This document shows, piece by piece, positions 19,998-32,107 of a DNA stretch of 64,000 nt. A program made the position numbers and the translations under genes. The stretch lies in NCBI RefSeq assembly GCF_035222275.1, contig NW_026946359.1:6262001-6326000 (forward strand). Reading direction: 5' to 3'. Within the stretch, counting starts at the first letter, position 1. Every line of letters starts with the position of its first letter. Source of the stretch: Podospora bellae-mahoneyi. Taxonomy: Eukaryota > Ascomycota > Sordariomycetes > Sordariales > Podosporaceae. The notes under the pieces were generated by a model, which saw only the letters and a program-made list of their open reading frames with translations, made no database searches and was not told the origin of the DNA.

Positions 19998-22701
19998 TTG
20001 GTTGACGGCTGGAAAAAACGAAATAGTAACAGGGGGAAAAATAATAATAACAATTCAGGAGTATCCCTTCCGTGGGTGGGCGGCGGTGTTTTCGCGCTGG
20101 GGCGCCTTTCTTTAGATATAGGTTGTCATACCAGGCATGATGGGAATCGAGAAAGAGGAGCGGGTCGGTAGGGTGGTGGAAAAGAAATCTAGATGGCCGT
20201 CGAATGTTTTTGGGCGTCAAAGGGAGGAGGAGCCCACTGTAAAGTGGTTCTCAAGCCTGTTTTAGCTTTTCAGACCCTCAGCTGGGCGGGCAAGGCGACA
20301 AAGTGTGGTGGCCAACAAACGGTCGCGGTCTGGGCCAGTGTCAGAGGATGACGCTTCTTCCGGGCTCTTGTCATGTGTGGATGGAGTCTTGGCTCCTTTT
20401 TTGCGAGAACCCTTTGGGTTGTCAAGTCAGTCGATCACAAGATGCCCAGCCTGTGACACTGAACGGGGATGTGGTGGGAGCCGTGGGATGTCTTCGTTTT
20501 TAATACCCCAGAAGCAAACCTAAGAAATTCTTCCCAGATTATTCTTTTTTCGTATCACCACAATAAAACCAACTGCTATGAGTTGATTACCTGCTGTACC
20601 GCCCATCTGAACTGCGTCTTTTTCGCTTCCGATCACCATCCACAGCAAAGCAAGTTTCTTCCTTTTTCGTCTCTTGAGCACCTTGACGGTTCAGATACCG
20701 AGTATACATATTCAGCCACGCCGGACCCCCCCCTTTGAAGACTTCACACCCACACAGCCAATATCCTTCCAGCTTCCTCCCCACGTGTGTAACAGAGCAC
20801 AACTACATATTGTGGAAACCAGACATGTGTCTCGCTCTGTGGCTGTCGACCTCTCTACCGTTCCATCATCTGGCTCTTTTGACACCATTCATGATGAGGT
20901 GATCTCTTCTGCCTAGTATAGCCCCACAGGTCATCACCCACGTCCCCGCGGCATAACCCGCATCAGCATCGACGTCACAAACCTCGCCTCTCCATTTGGC
21001 CAGCACGCTTTGCCGGCCGTGATATCAACCCCACGAACACTTAGCTTCATCCAAGACCAGCGGGGCATCTCCCTTCTTGGCCCAAGCCCAAAAAAAGGGT
21101 CAAAGGTTTCGCAGCTGGACATGCTGGTCTGGTGGGGTGGAGGGAGGGGTCGTCGACCACCCCACGGACCTACTCAAGAAACATCTTGGTAAATGATCTG
21201 AAAACATTTCAGCCAGAAACGTTGACCAGCGGTTACTCTTCCATGACAGCCTATCCTGTGATCCCCAACCCATCCGTCACAGCCCAAAAAAAAAAAAAAA
21301 AAAAACAAAGGCGGGGGAAATCGGAATCGCCATCCCCCAAATCTCAATCTTGCATTATCCTGCCTACCAAGAACAGTGCGGGGTGTTCGATAGTGGGACG
21401 TTAGCACACTGCCCAGCAAAGTGGGGCCTCCTCCCATTAAAACCACCAAATTTTTTTTTCGCGTCTTTGCGCGTTTCTCTTTTTCTCCTTCTTTCATACA
21501 TCAAATGCAGCCAGCGCCGCGTCTATAGACTTCTTCTCCTCCATGTCTGCCAGAATGCTCATTGCTAGCTTGCTAGAAAAAAATATATTAGATTGCCGTA
21601 CGTTTGAGGGAGGTTGGAGCTTTCAGAGCAATGAATACTTCCTATGGTTTAATCGGCCACATTTTTTTTGGGTTCTTTGTTTTTTTTAAGAATCTTTTCC
21701 CAACCCTCTGATAGCTTGAGGCTTTGGGCGGCCGGCCACTTCCGACATGGAATCATGACCGGCCCCGTTAGAGAGTTGGTATACCTTACTGGGTGATGAT
21801 CAGCTGCTGGAAAACTTGTGTAGCTCCCGGAGGATCACGTTAAAACATCTCCACCTGACCTGAGCCTGATAGATATCACGACCTGTTGATGACCCAGCAC
21901 CGGAATGCCCGATCTGGTGTGTATCACCACAAACGTGGTATAAGGTAAGGTGTCGGGTGTTCGCTTTTCTGGTGTCTGCCTCGATCGATGGTTCACCCTA
22001 TTGTTCTGCCCCGAGTGTGGTTTCACAGCATGGAGGTTCGTTCCGGTTTCGCCCTGTCGGTTACAGCTTGTGTACAGTCTCGCTGTCAGGAGGTGTGGTG
22101 TGCACAGCATTGAGGGGATTTCCCCTCAAGGTGGTTGGTGGTGGATGCTGTTGTTGTGGATTTGCCATGGTTGCGATGGCATCACGGCACAGATGTGCAG
22201 AGTCCTACCAGGTGATAGAGAAGAGTCCCCATGCCGTGACCCCTCGGTTGCCAATCATTGTATGGTGCTTGATATACATTCGAGAAGGCAGCTGATGGCG
22301 ATTTCACAAGAACGGGCCTTCTGGCCCCATGTGGTCCCAACATACACATCAACCACACCCTCTGTTTGTTCAAAGAAATGGATAATCCAAAGAAGATAAA
22401 TATAACCATTTCAGCTGACCACTCAGCTCAGAGAAACAACCCCTCACATATATATATTACACATAAATATATATCCCACGAAAGACCTCTCCTTCCCCCT
22501 TCCAAAATTGTGAATGACAGTAGAATAGAAGATATAAATCCGTCATCATTATAAAATCTCACTTTCCCCCTTGAAACATAAAAAGTAGATATCTTGATCC
22601 CTCTCATTCTAGCCAAGTCATGGACTCATCTCCCATATCTTTTTAGACCAGAATCACCAAAAAAATTCGAAATAAATGGATGTAATAGGAGTCGGCAAGA
22701 T
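19998..22701. other. Gene-free stretch, 2.7 kb
   Basis: Lies between ppn1 (start) and the zinc-finger regulator (end), both on the minus strand. It is longer than needed for one promoter and one 3' UTR. It holds a 20-A run at 21286-21305 and T-rich patches near 21450 and 21662-21690. Short open frames on both strands show no family motif. A non-coding transcript cannot be excluded. Confidence 0.45.
21286..21305. repeat. Poly(A) homopolymer
   Basis: Twenty consecutive A in the intergenic stretch. It is followed by mixed sequence with no sign of an inserted element. Confidence 0.9.
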
Positions 22702-25700
22702 TTAGTCCGTATCCATCGCATCCGGCGGGACCGGTGATCCAAGCGTCACCTCCGGCCGACGCAAGGCTTGGTATGGTTTAACTTCGAGTGGCAACTCGGG
22801 GGGCTCTGACTTCTGCTGTTGTGGCTGGCCAGCCCCAACGCCGTTCGTTTCTTCCACCACGTCCATCGCGTCCTCCTTCGATGGCCGGGGCGGCACGGCG
22901 ACTTGGATCTCCGAAGCAATCTCTGATTCGTGATCGGCGTGTGAGTTGGGCAGTTGCCCAGATGGCTCGGTTTTGGAGGTCTGGATCGACGAAGGAGCTG
23001 GAGAAGCCTGTGCCGATGAAACCCGAGTGCTGGGTTCCTGCTGGTACAGTTGGGTGCGTTCTTCGCGGGTGGTCTGAACAACAGATGCCCTGTCGCTGTA
23101 TTCGGAGCCTCTTCGGGAGTCTTCATCCATGTCTACATCCAGTTGAACATGTGAATCGTGCTCAAGCTCTTTGCCCTTCTCCGTTGCCGTTGCCGGCGTC
23201 CGGGCAACAGAATCTTTCCTCTCACTGGCGTTCCCACCCCCGCCGCCCGTCGTCTTTGGCGTAGAAGGAACGATGACGTTCAACACACAGTCATCCAAAT
23301 GCTCATAAAACTCCTGGGCTGTAGCGAACTGGCTCTGGCAAATGCTGCACTTTGCCCCGGCAGCACCGGCTCGCGCGGACCCAGATGTCAAAATGAGCTT
23401 CCTGCTGTTCGGTGGTGTCTGCTCGACGTTGTGCACGGCTGTCAAGTGACGCTTGAAGACATCCGCCCGGTTGAAGGCCTTCTCGTAGGATGTCCCGGCA
23501 CCAGGACAAAATGGGCAGATCATGGTGCCTTTGTAGTGTGTGAGGGCATGTCTGTTCTTGTCGTATTTTCGCGCGAACCCCTTAATATGATACTCGCAGG
23601 TCTCGATTGGGCACTTTTCAGGACGTTCCTCCATGTGGGTCAGCATGTGAGCTGCCAAGTCCTTGAAAACACGACCGCATTCTGGATGGGGGCAGCGGTT
23701 GCGGACGGAGGAGGATGCCGAAGTAGGTGTGAGCTGTGACTCGTCGTTGCTCTTGAGGACCGGGGTCGGTGTCATGTAGGCACCCGGTGAGCTTTGTATG
23801 ATCATAGGTGGTGGGCCAACTGGACCCCCTACTGAGCCGAGAGAGCCGAGGGGCCCAACATGAGCCATCGGGCCGAACGAAGGGGCCAGCAGCGGCTGAG
23901 AGGGTACCGGGAGACCGTGTGGATGTGGATGTCCCATGTGTGCCGGCGGTGGTGGAGGAGGCGCAGGGGCTAGGCGTGGTGCTTCTAGAACCGGTGGTGA
24001 GCGGCGCCGAGGTGGGGAGATAAAGTCATGGGTGTTCTTGTAATCATGCCCCTCGTCTTCTCCACTGGACGCATCGTCCTGATCCTGTACGTCAATCGAC
24101 TGCCGTACTTCCCGCATCCAGTCTTTCAAGATATTCATCGGCGGCCAGTCCCCGCTCGCTTTACCACCACGATGAGGATTGAAGTGAGCTCGTCTCAGAT
24201 GCGCTGCTGCGTTGTAGTAGGCGCCGTAGCGTTTTTGGGTCACGCAGGCCTTGCATTTCGAGAGAGGTATCACGGGCTGGGGTGAATTGAGTGGGCCCTG
24301 AGGCTCTGTGCAAACCCATCTCTTGACCAGAGCAGCATGCTTGGCATCGTTGTGTCTTCTCAGTTCGTGTTCGCCACGGAAACCCTCAGGGTACTCGTTA
24401 CATTTCGTGCAGTATACTCTCCGCAAAGGCGGCCTTTGGTATGATGGTCGAAGCCTCGGTGCCGCGATGGGCGAGGTCAGCCCACGACCAGCCTGTCTGG
24501 GGAACGTTGGGCTTTCGGCAACGGTGTGGCGCCTTCCCATATCCATAGACTGTGGTGATGTGAGCAATCGGTCCGGCTCTCCTTTAAAAACATAAATATC
24601 CCTGTCGGCTTGTCCCGGGACGTTGGAGCCCCACGGGTGGGCAAGAGGTCTCATATCTGGCAGCGGCTTCCGCGGCTCTTCCGCAGGCTTGGCGATCGGG
24701 GGTAGGACGAAGGATCCTTGCCTTTGCGATGACCGCTGCTTCAAAAACCCATGGTAAACACTGCCCTCAATCTCTCCGCTACCGAGAAACAGCAAGAAGT
24801 CTTTCGTACTTGTCAAACCACGCTCCGCCCAAGAGTTCCTTCCGAGGAACGCCCCAACTGAAGCGAGTAGCTCGCGGTCTTCGTTGTTCAGCTCTGATTC
24901 GTGGCCATCTAGTAACATGGTGGTAGAGGCTGCGAAGATGCAAACCAGAGCTTTGTAAACTGCGTGCATGGCCGATGTGGCAGGCTCGGTGGGCGAGTTA
25001 ACGCGTGCTTGTGCGGCCCTGTCCACAAGCAACGTTCTGACGATGCTAAAGATGCAGAGTGAAAAGAAGCTTGCGAGCCAAGTCTTTGGGTCCAGCGTGT
25101 TGGATCTCATCATCTGAGTATCGAGAGAGTGCAGGAACTGCGTCATGCAATTGTAAAGCAACTGGAAACGTCCGTAGAGATCGGCATCGTCGAATATGAT
25201 GTGGGTGCTCGAGCTGCTTGGCTCGCCGTGGATAGCTGGGTCGGGCAGCTGAAGGTCATAAAATAGCGCTTCTCGAAGCAGTAGTTTGGCCCGATACAAG
25301 ACTGGATATGTCACCGCCTCCGACTCCCTGCTTGCCGAGAGAACGCCGCTCATTTTGAGAAGTTGCCAAAAGTTGTAGGTGCCACTCATATTCCAGCTTG
25401 CTGCCAATACGGTCAGGACCGGTGGAGGGCGGTCCACGGGCTCTTTGCCGAATGATGCCAGCGTTGGGTTGGACGGAGGTAAGTTGGCTAGATCTTCTGT
25501 CCACCAAAAACCATCATCAAAGTCCAGATCATCCTTGACCATCCTCGCGATTTCTGGTGCAATGACGAATGATCGTTCGAGAAATTCGTTCATGTTTCGG
25601 CGAATTGCAAGCGGGGAGGTCATGGGAGTCTGCGTGTGTCGAGGGGAAACGGCGGCTGAAGACAAGTGTTAGCTTCACAGCCGCTTGACAAGATAAATCA

Positions 25701-27137
25701 GCAAAGAAGAAGAGCCGTACTGGGAAGCATAGTCTCCGTAAAATTGGCGAGCGGTCCCCGATGACAGCCCAAAGCTTTCCAAAAATCATTATCTGACAGG
25801 GCTGTTGGTTCAGGACAAAGTCCACATGGATCATTGGAATCACACTAAGACGGTCAGCGAACAAAGTACGAATCCTTAGTCGGCAGTAGCGCACTCACCC
25901 CCTTTTTCAAGACTTTACATCGAAGACATGGCCCGACCTCCCGGAGCAGCCGCAGCTCACCAATTGATTCCAACCGCGATTGCCCCACACGACTGCGCTT
26001 CAACGGCGGCAGCAAGGGATCGACCTCGGAATCGACTGACCCACGAGGGCCTGCCGGATGTTCGGGTACAAACGAATAGCTCCTTAGCGATTCGCGGTGG
26101 TCTTTTGCCGGAGGTTGACTGTTTGTTGCTATTGGCGCAAGCTGAATGTTGGGGCCTGGACGAGGTAGATACAAAGGAGATGGCTGCTTGCTGTAATCGG
26201 CGCTGTAATTTCGGTTGGTCTTCTCGGGGAAGACAAGCGGTGGTGTGCCGCTGACTGAGAGACCCGAGTCTCTTTTTTGGAGAGAGACATGCTCTCTCGA
26301 GTGTTGATCTCGGTCATCGTGAAGAGGATATCCGTAGATGTAGTGCATACACCTCTCATCCCAACACTTGTAGGAGTGGTGAGTCCGAAAACCTAGAGGT
26401 ACGCTATCCCTCAACCTCATTGCAGACACAACTGGGTCGAAGCGGGCAACGTTCCTGTCCAGCCATGCAGCATACCCTTCCGGCGCTTGATCCCGAAAAT
26501 AATGATACTTGAGGGTGTCAAGAAACCTAGGGTCCTGCAGGTCCACGCCTACCAGATAAAAAGTTCTAGTCAACCCTCCGAGCAGGCAGAGCAATGGAGC
26601 CAGAGACGTGACTTACCATGTTCGAGACAGGCTGCCTCGATGCATTCGCAGTTATACTGCAACGTTCGGGCCTCTTCTATTTCGGACAGGAGAGGGATTT
26701 TGTTGGAGAATTCTGACGAAAGGTTGGTATTAGACGAGATAGACTTGGAGCAACTTGACAACCCTGGGAGAAAAGAAGCCACGGTGGACGGGGGGGGATG
26801 AGGGTGGCTCACGGTTCTCGTCGGCATACGCGCGCAGCACACGATGCTTATGCCGCAGCATTTCAAGCTCGACCTTGATGTTGGGGCCATATTTCTGAGG
26901 AAGCAGGACAGCTAGTTTGGCCTGAATTTCGGCCTGCTGATCCAGCAGGTGCTTGATGGTGGGATCCAACGACGGATCATACTGAGGCGCTGGATGAGGA
27001 GAGTGATGGGGGGCACCTCCAGCTCCAACAGGTGCGGCCAGGACAGACGACGGCGGTGGTGGTACTGAGAGCGAGTTGCGCTCGGGCCGAGACGAAGATG
27101 CCGGCAGCGGCAGCGGCGCGATATTGTCGGCGGCCAT
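22702..27137 (-). CDS. Zn-cluster-like plus C2H2 zinc-finger regulator
   Basis: Five exons: 26813-27137, 26617-26712, 25899-26548, 25721-25844 and 22702-25655, giving 1382 residues. All four introns (100, 68, 54 and 65 nt) have standard ends and keep frame. Residues 348-384 hold a cluster-like motif, C-x2-C-x6-C-x5-C-x2-C-x16-C (CLRCKVLKKG, then CDSNDPCGLC), whose last spacing is longer than in classic Zn2Cys6 factors. An intron sits exactly in front of its third Cys. Then follow a long helical region (about 420-700) and C2H2-type fingers at about 814-840, 847-890 (irregular), 1053-1072, 1080-1105, 1112-1140 and 1168-1188, with Pro-rich linkers. The C-terminus is Ser/Gln/Glu-rich. Probably a nuclear DNA-binding regulator of a filamentous-fungal family; targets unknown. 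Confidence 0.85.
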
Positions 27138-27173
27138 AGCGTCAGGCCCCCTCGGCGGCGGCGTCGGGGAAGG

Positions 27174-27371
27174 CTAGGGGTTGGACACGGGCGCAGCCAC
27201 AGCACGGCAGTTGATGCCGAAGCGAGGCTCTCTGCTCTGTGCTCTTTCACAAACTGTGCTTAGGTTGTTCACACAAAACACCGAGCCGGAGGCCGGAAAA
27301 CGCTCTCGGCGACCGTGTCGCGGAGGCGGAGGCGGTGGTGGCGGCACCAGCAGCAGCGGGTGTTTCTTCAT
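27174..27371 (-). other. Possible upstream ORF of zinc-finger gene
   Basis: ATG at 27371 to a stop at 27174 gives 65 codons, beginning MKKHPLLLVPPPPPPPP. It ends 36 bp before the regulator's start codon. If the mRNA leader extends this far, the frame would precede the main start and could restrain its translation. No transcript evidence is available. Confidence 0.25.
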
Positions 27372-27533
27372 CCACAGACCAGCTCCGATCAAGGCTCTTG
27401 GTGCGTCAGTGACAGAGGTTCTGGCGGGCCGGTTTGCGCAACATGGTAGGACGGTTGTGGCGGCGAGTCAACGGCGCTGAGATGCATCACAAGGCCATAG
27501 TGCGCGCGGGCACGGTGGAAGGTGAAATTAGCT

Positions 27534-27554
27534 CAGGGCAGGGCAGGGCAGGGC
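27534..27554. repeat. GGGCA short tandem repeat
   Basis: About four copies of GGGCA in a row upstream of the zinc-finger regulator. Confidence 0.7.
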
Positions 27555-30522
27555 GAGGTGAAGCTGTGACTCTTGAGAGAGAGAGGCAGGGCCTGGCAGC
27601 CTGCTGGGTGATAGGTATCCGGAGAACTGGAAGACAGACCGGCTCGGGCTCGGACTCGGAGCTGTCAATGTCTGTCAAACAGAACCCAGGGAGAAGCTGT
27701 CAAGGACAGCCCAACAACCGAGTCGGTTTTTTGGCGATGGATACGCGCAGCTCCTCACTTGGGGTATTATTAAACCACAGTCAAAGGGTCAATTGGGGGA
27801 AGTGGGGCGCAACATGGTCAAGTTGTTTTCGCTGTCGTCCAGGGACCTCTGCTTCTGCTACAGAAGGGCGAGGCGGCAGAGTAGAGAGCTTCCTTCCTAG
27901 CTGCCCTTTCCAGTCCCCGGTGCTCTCCGTCCTCTGCTTCCTCTGTCAACTGCACCTCTTGCTGCACCTGCTGCCCTTTGTGTAGCCCATCCCGTCTCCA
28001 GCTCACCCTCACCCTCACTTACAACTGTCCAAGCATAACGCACGATTTCGTCTCGCAGTCCGCCCTCTCCGCACGAGGGGAACTCTGAGACTGGACACCT
28101 CAATGCCCCGCCAGGGTAAGCTAGGGCTCGAGCTCTCGGTGCTTTTCCGGGGCTGGAATAGCCTGGATGCGATGCAGAGCCGGGGTCCAGAAGACCGTTG
28201 GAACCATGAAGCTGACCTGTGTGACGGAATTTCCAGTTTACCTCTTTCTTGTCTTCCAGCTTCTAGCTTCTTTTCTTAGGCCTCCCCCCGCGCGCCGTTG
28301 CATTTATCTCCATCCTACCCGCGAATCCCAGGCTGGATGAGACACCCGTCATCATTGGCAACAGACAAGACGGCGTATGCAAGGCTCTCTCTCGAGTCAG
28401 GGCTCGAAGCGGTGTCGCGGCACGTCTGGCTGGTCCGGCGGGAGGAGCAAGAGGAGGTAGGCCAGGTACTCTATATGTCACGCACTCCGCGCCGCGGTCC
28501 ATGGCATGTAATCCCATGTAGGGTGTATGTGCTAACCAATCCAGAAGCCGAACGGCATCCTGTGGCCGCGATGCAGGTGGTATCTTTTGCCGACATGAGA
28601 ATACAACCTCGATGCCCGCCCGTCCACCTGCTGCTCTCAGGAAGGAAGACGGCCCGTCAGCTGGTTCGAGTGTCTCGTTGGTCCCTCGCAAGGCTTGCAT
28701 GCCAGCCCCTTCGTGCAGATTGGGGTTGCTACGATGGCAGTCATATCGCGCGATAGCAACTGCGAGCACCTACTCCGCATCTCCGGGCAATAGTCTCCCA
28801 GCATACAGGCGACGTTAAGTCAACCTTCGTTCGTCCAAGCCACGGTTCCCCAGTTTCTTGACTCAGGTTGGCATTGGGCAATGCATCTTGGCCAGTGCTT
28901 ATTGCGCCATCATGTTGCTTGCATCATGGGAATCCTGGTGCCGGCCCCCAGGCCCGCATTTCTCCCCTCAGCAACGTCCGCTCTGCCGCTTGTTTCGCTC
29001 CGAGAGCCGCAGCGCCTGGTCTTTGGGCTCCACGTTTTTCAACGGCGTGACATCGGGTGGGTGCTGCGAGGGGAGAGTCGCTGGTCCCGTGCCATCCGCC
29101 TGGCGTTTGCAGCTCTTGCAGCGCTGAGAGGCCCGTCCCACGAACCGGCTGTCACCAACGCTGTTCCCGCAACCCAGATCCACTTTATTTCTTGAAGAAT
29201 CAGGGTGTTCGACCCTCGCTTCCAGATTCAATCCCGTTCATCAGCCTTGACGTCGTCGCCGGCAACACCCGGTTCTCCAGCATGTCATCCTCCCACACTC
29301 TGCCAGGTACGGGCCGATGGCAGGTAACTGACGAAGAGTGAGGCGGGTGGGGTAAGGACCTGGTCCGTATCGCCGTGTTTCTCTTTCGTTGGAGTGACTG
29401 GACAATGGTCCGGTCAATTTATGTGATGGGAAACTTGCAGCTTGCTTGAGCAGTGTAACGCATGGCGCCGGCACCGGCACCGTCAGTGCAGAGCATGGCT
29501 CACGAGTGGAATGGGAAGAGACAGTCGAGACATCACCTCCTGTCGAGGCTTGCGCAGCATTGATCGGAGCTTCACCGTCCCTCTACCTGATACTGGCAGA
29601 CCGGACAGCCGACAAAGAGGCGGCTGCTCCGATGTTCCGAGTTGGGAAGGACCCCCTAGAAGTCACTAGATTGTGTGCGTTGCAGCAGCACATGGGCCCT
29701 CCTCGATGAGAGGCTCGCCGAATCGCTGCTATCTACCACCCTCCACCACAAACCAAGGAGTTGAAGCCCTTATCATTCAATGGTGCAAGCCCCCTGCCTC
29801 AATGCTCTAGCCGCCCGCTCATGGCCGCTCACACCCCTTTGCTCTTATTGCCCAGCCACAAACCAGTCGTCACCAGTTGTGCTTCTGTGGCACAAGCTTT
29901 CCCCTCACCCCTCTTTCCCTTCCTCAGTCAGGCCTCCCAAGCTTCCAGTGCACAGCCTGTCCGTTTTGGGGATAGAACCATCCGCCTGTCATTCAGCTTT
30001 CCCCAGCTGGGTCGCCCTATGCCCCCTCGTAGAACTCTTGCCAAGCATCTGACCTTTGATCATAGTTCACGTACGCCTGGGCCGGTAATGACGAACCCGA
30101 TGGCTGGTACCTTCCACTGTGGCTGGTGTGTTGGGAGATGACGGTCCTGTAGCAGCCGAACAGCCCCTTTCCCCCGTAATGGGAGGCGATGGCGTCGTCG
30201 ACGAGGCATTCGAAGCCCGTGCCACCACCATCAGACTAGTTTGTATGAGCCTGAGGACGCGCTGGAGGGTAATAGCCCCTGGCCGACGTTCAGGAAAGCT
30301 ACCAGGCCATCGCCCTTTGGCGTCAGGCTGGCGGTGTGTCCGTAATTGCTATGGTTGCGGGTTGACGTAGTAGCAGTGAGCAAGTTGGTGATGATGCAGA
30401 ATAAAAGAATGTGCTTCCCCTTCGCCTTCGCCTTCGCCTCTGTTCATTACATTCGTTCTTCACATTATCGTCACATCAGCATTCAACCAATTTATGGTTT
30501 ACATCAACACTTACCACCCACC

Positions 30523-31077
30523 ATGGATACCTTCCAATTTCTCCTCTGGCTTCCAGCCAGCCCCCTCAGCCTCGCCCTCCTCGTCCTGGTAGCCATTCTT
30601 GTCAGCATCCTGGTTACCTTTTACACCACCAAGCAACACTACCAGAACTCGACATGGATCACCACCACTACTGCCACCACCACCACCACCAGACAACAGA
30701 CCCCAAAGGATCACCAGCCGCAACCCCCTGCTGCCATCCCCGAGACAAGACAACAACTCGTCCAGGAGTCACTACTCCCCGCCGAGCAGCCCAGAGCAGC
30801 AGTTCAGGAACAGCCCACGGCAACGCAGCCGATCCCAATCCCCATCCCGACATCACCAGTAGGCTGGCGCAACTCCTTCGGTCCTGCCGTGATGCACCCC
30901 TCCAAGAGGGATTCGCTCGTGAGCTCGGTCGGCGCAAGAAAGGGGAGCTACTGCGCCAGGTGCTCCTCCTGGCCGGTGTCGGATTGGGACGGCAGCGGCA
31001 GCGGTTCCGAGGGGGAGGTGGTGGGGGGGAGTTTTGGGAGGGAGGTGACGTTTGGGTTTATGGGGGCTCATCTTTGA
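30523..31077 (+). CDS. Small single-pass membrane protein, unknown function
   Basis: Single exon of 184 residues. The start is chosen for its strong context (CCCACCATGG at 30517-30526) and because a hydrophobic segment follows at once. Residues about 8-34 (LLWLPASPLSLALLVLVAIL and onward) form one membrane span; the remainder is Thr-, Gln- and Pro-rich and probably disordered. Near residue 145 there is SYCARCSSWP, a C-x2-C pair, and the tail is Gly/Ser/Glu-rich. I do not recognise a family. The Thr-rich segment could be O-glycosylated if it faces outward, but topology is undetermined. A polypurine tract starts directly after the stop. The call rests on the Kozak context, membrane segment and open length, so it is moderate. 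Confidence 0.55.
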   Translation: MDTFQFLLWLPASPLSLALLVLVAILVSILVTFYTTKQHYQNSTWITTTTATTTTTRQQTPKDHQPQPPAAIPETRQQLVQESLLPAEQPRAAVQEQPTATQPIPIPIPTSPVGWRNSFGPAVMHPSKRDSLVSSVGARKGSYCARCSSWPVSDWDGSGSGSEGEVVGGSFGREVTFGFMGAHL

Positions 31078-31078
31078 G

Positions 31079-31440
31079 GTGAGATGGAGGTGGTGAAGGG
31101 GGGAAGGGCGGGGAAGAAGGGAGGGAGCAATGGGGAAGAAAAGAGGCAGAGGGAAGGCGAAGGGGAGAGAAAAAGTAAAACATCAAAAAAATAAATAAAA
31201 AAAAATGAAAAAGATACAAGGACAAAAAAAGGGTCGATGGGCCCAAAAAAAAAAAAAAAAAAGAAAAAAAAAATAAAGAAAGAGAATAAAAAATGAAACA
31301 AAAGGAAGGAAAAGGGGGAAGGGAAATACACGCAACAAAGGGGGGGTCGGGAGCTTGGATGGTGGGATGTATAAGGGGTTGGGAAACTAGAAGGAGGAAA
31401 ATAGAAAGGCAAACTGGGAGGGAAGGGGGTGAATATCACA
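31079..31440. repeat. Polypurine tract
   Basis: About 360 bases of the plus strand are overwhelmingly A and G, with few pyrimidine breaks. The first part is G-rich; an A-rich core lies at about 31167-31310, including an 18-A run at 31245-31262; then G-rich again. It sits between the convergent ends of the small membrane protein and methyltransferase genes. Confidence 0.85.
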
Positions 31441-32107
31441 ACGCGTTTGCGAAGGGAGGATAGATCATTGCTCGATTCATTGCTCTCTTGTTTGGTACAA
31501 AGGAGGATGGGGAAAAGTTTGGGTTTTGGCTTCTCTTGATAGATTTGGTTTTTTCTTTCTGGTCGGATTTCTATGGCGGGGGATGGGGCAATGATGATGG
31601 GCCTGGGGATGAGCTGTCATGAGGAATGGTGATGAGCCAGGCATTCTTTTATCTGCTTTCGAGCGAGCATACTCAATTGGCCTCCAACACTGAACCAAGA
31701 CGGATCGTTGTTAGGATGTTTATTTACGTTATAGAGAGAGAGAGCATCATGACATCAAAGTCTGTTGATGAGAGTGTAAGGGAATGTGATGTGACCACCG
31801 GATTCTAGAGAATGGTTTGACCATCATGTCTAGCATGACACATCCATAAAGGCGGACACACGGAACACATGACGGGTGGCAAGAGCAGTGCAGATGAATA
31901 AATCGCCCCCAATATTATTATATAATTCTCATCATCATCATCCCCAAACAATATGTGTAGCAGGTATATATGTATGTATGTACATCTGAACAAAGTAAAA
32001 TCCTCGTCTGTGACCGACGATAATATGTCCACGATGATGTCCAATCATCACTTTCGTCCCTTCATGAACCCAACCCGTCCAACTCCACCCATCATCACAT
32101 CATGCAC
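31441..32107. other. Convergent intergenic region
   Basis: About 670 bp between the polypurine tract and the methyltransferase stop. It is AT-richer than its surroundings (for example 31905-31990) and probably holds the methyltransferase 3' UTR. No gene was recognised. Confidence 0.45.

Larger units (their letters stand above)
27138..30522. promoter_or_regulatory. Long divergent intergenic region, 3.4 kb
   Basis: Separates the outward-reading zinc-finger regulator and small membrane protein genes. The first part upstream of 27137 holds a minus-strand frame of 65 codons (27174-27371) that could be an upstream ORF, a Gly-codon-like GGC/GGT repeat near 27306-27340 and a GGGCA repeat at 27534-27554. 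The rest has only short open frames without motifs. Large upstream regions like this are common for fungal regulatory genes. Confidence 0.5.

Noticed and set aside
27528-27620. tRNA-like TTAGCTCAGGG string
   Set aside because: No B box or pairing acceptor follows at a workable distance; the string overlaps a simple GGGCA repeat.
17545-31262. Poly(A) runs (17545, 21286, 31245) as retrotransposon tails
   Set aside because: No element body, target-site duplication or reverse transcriptase trace is attached to any of them.
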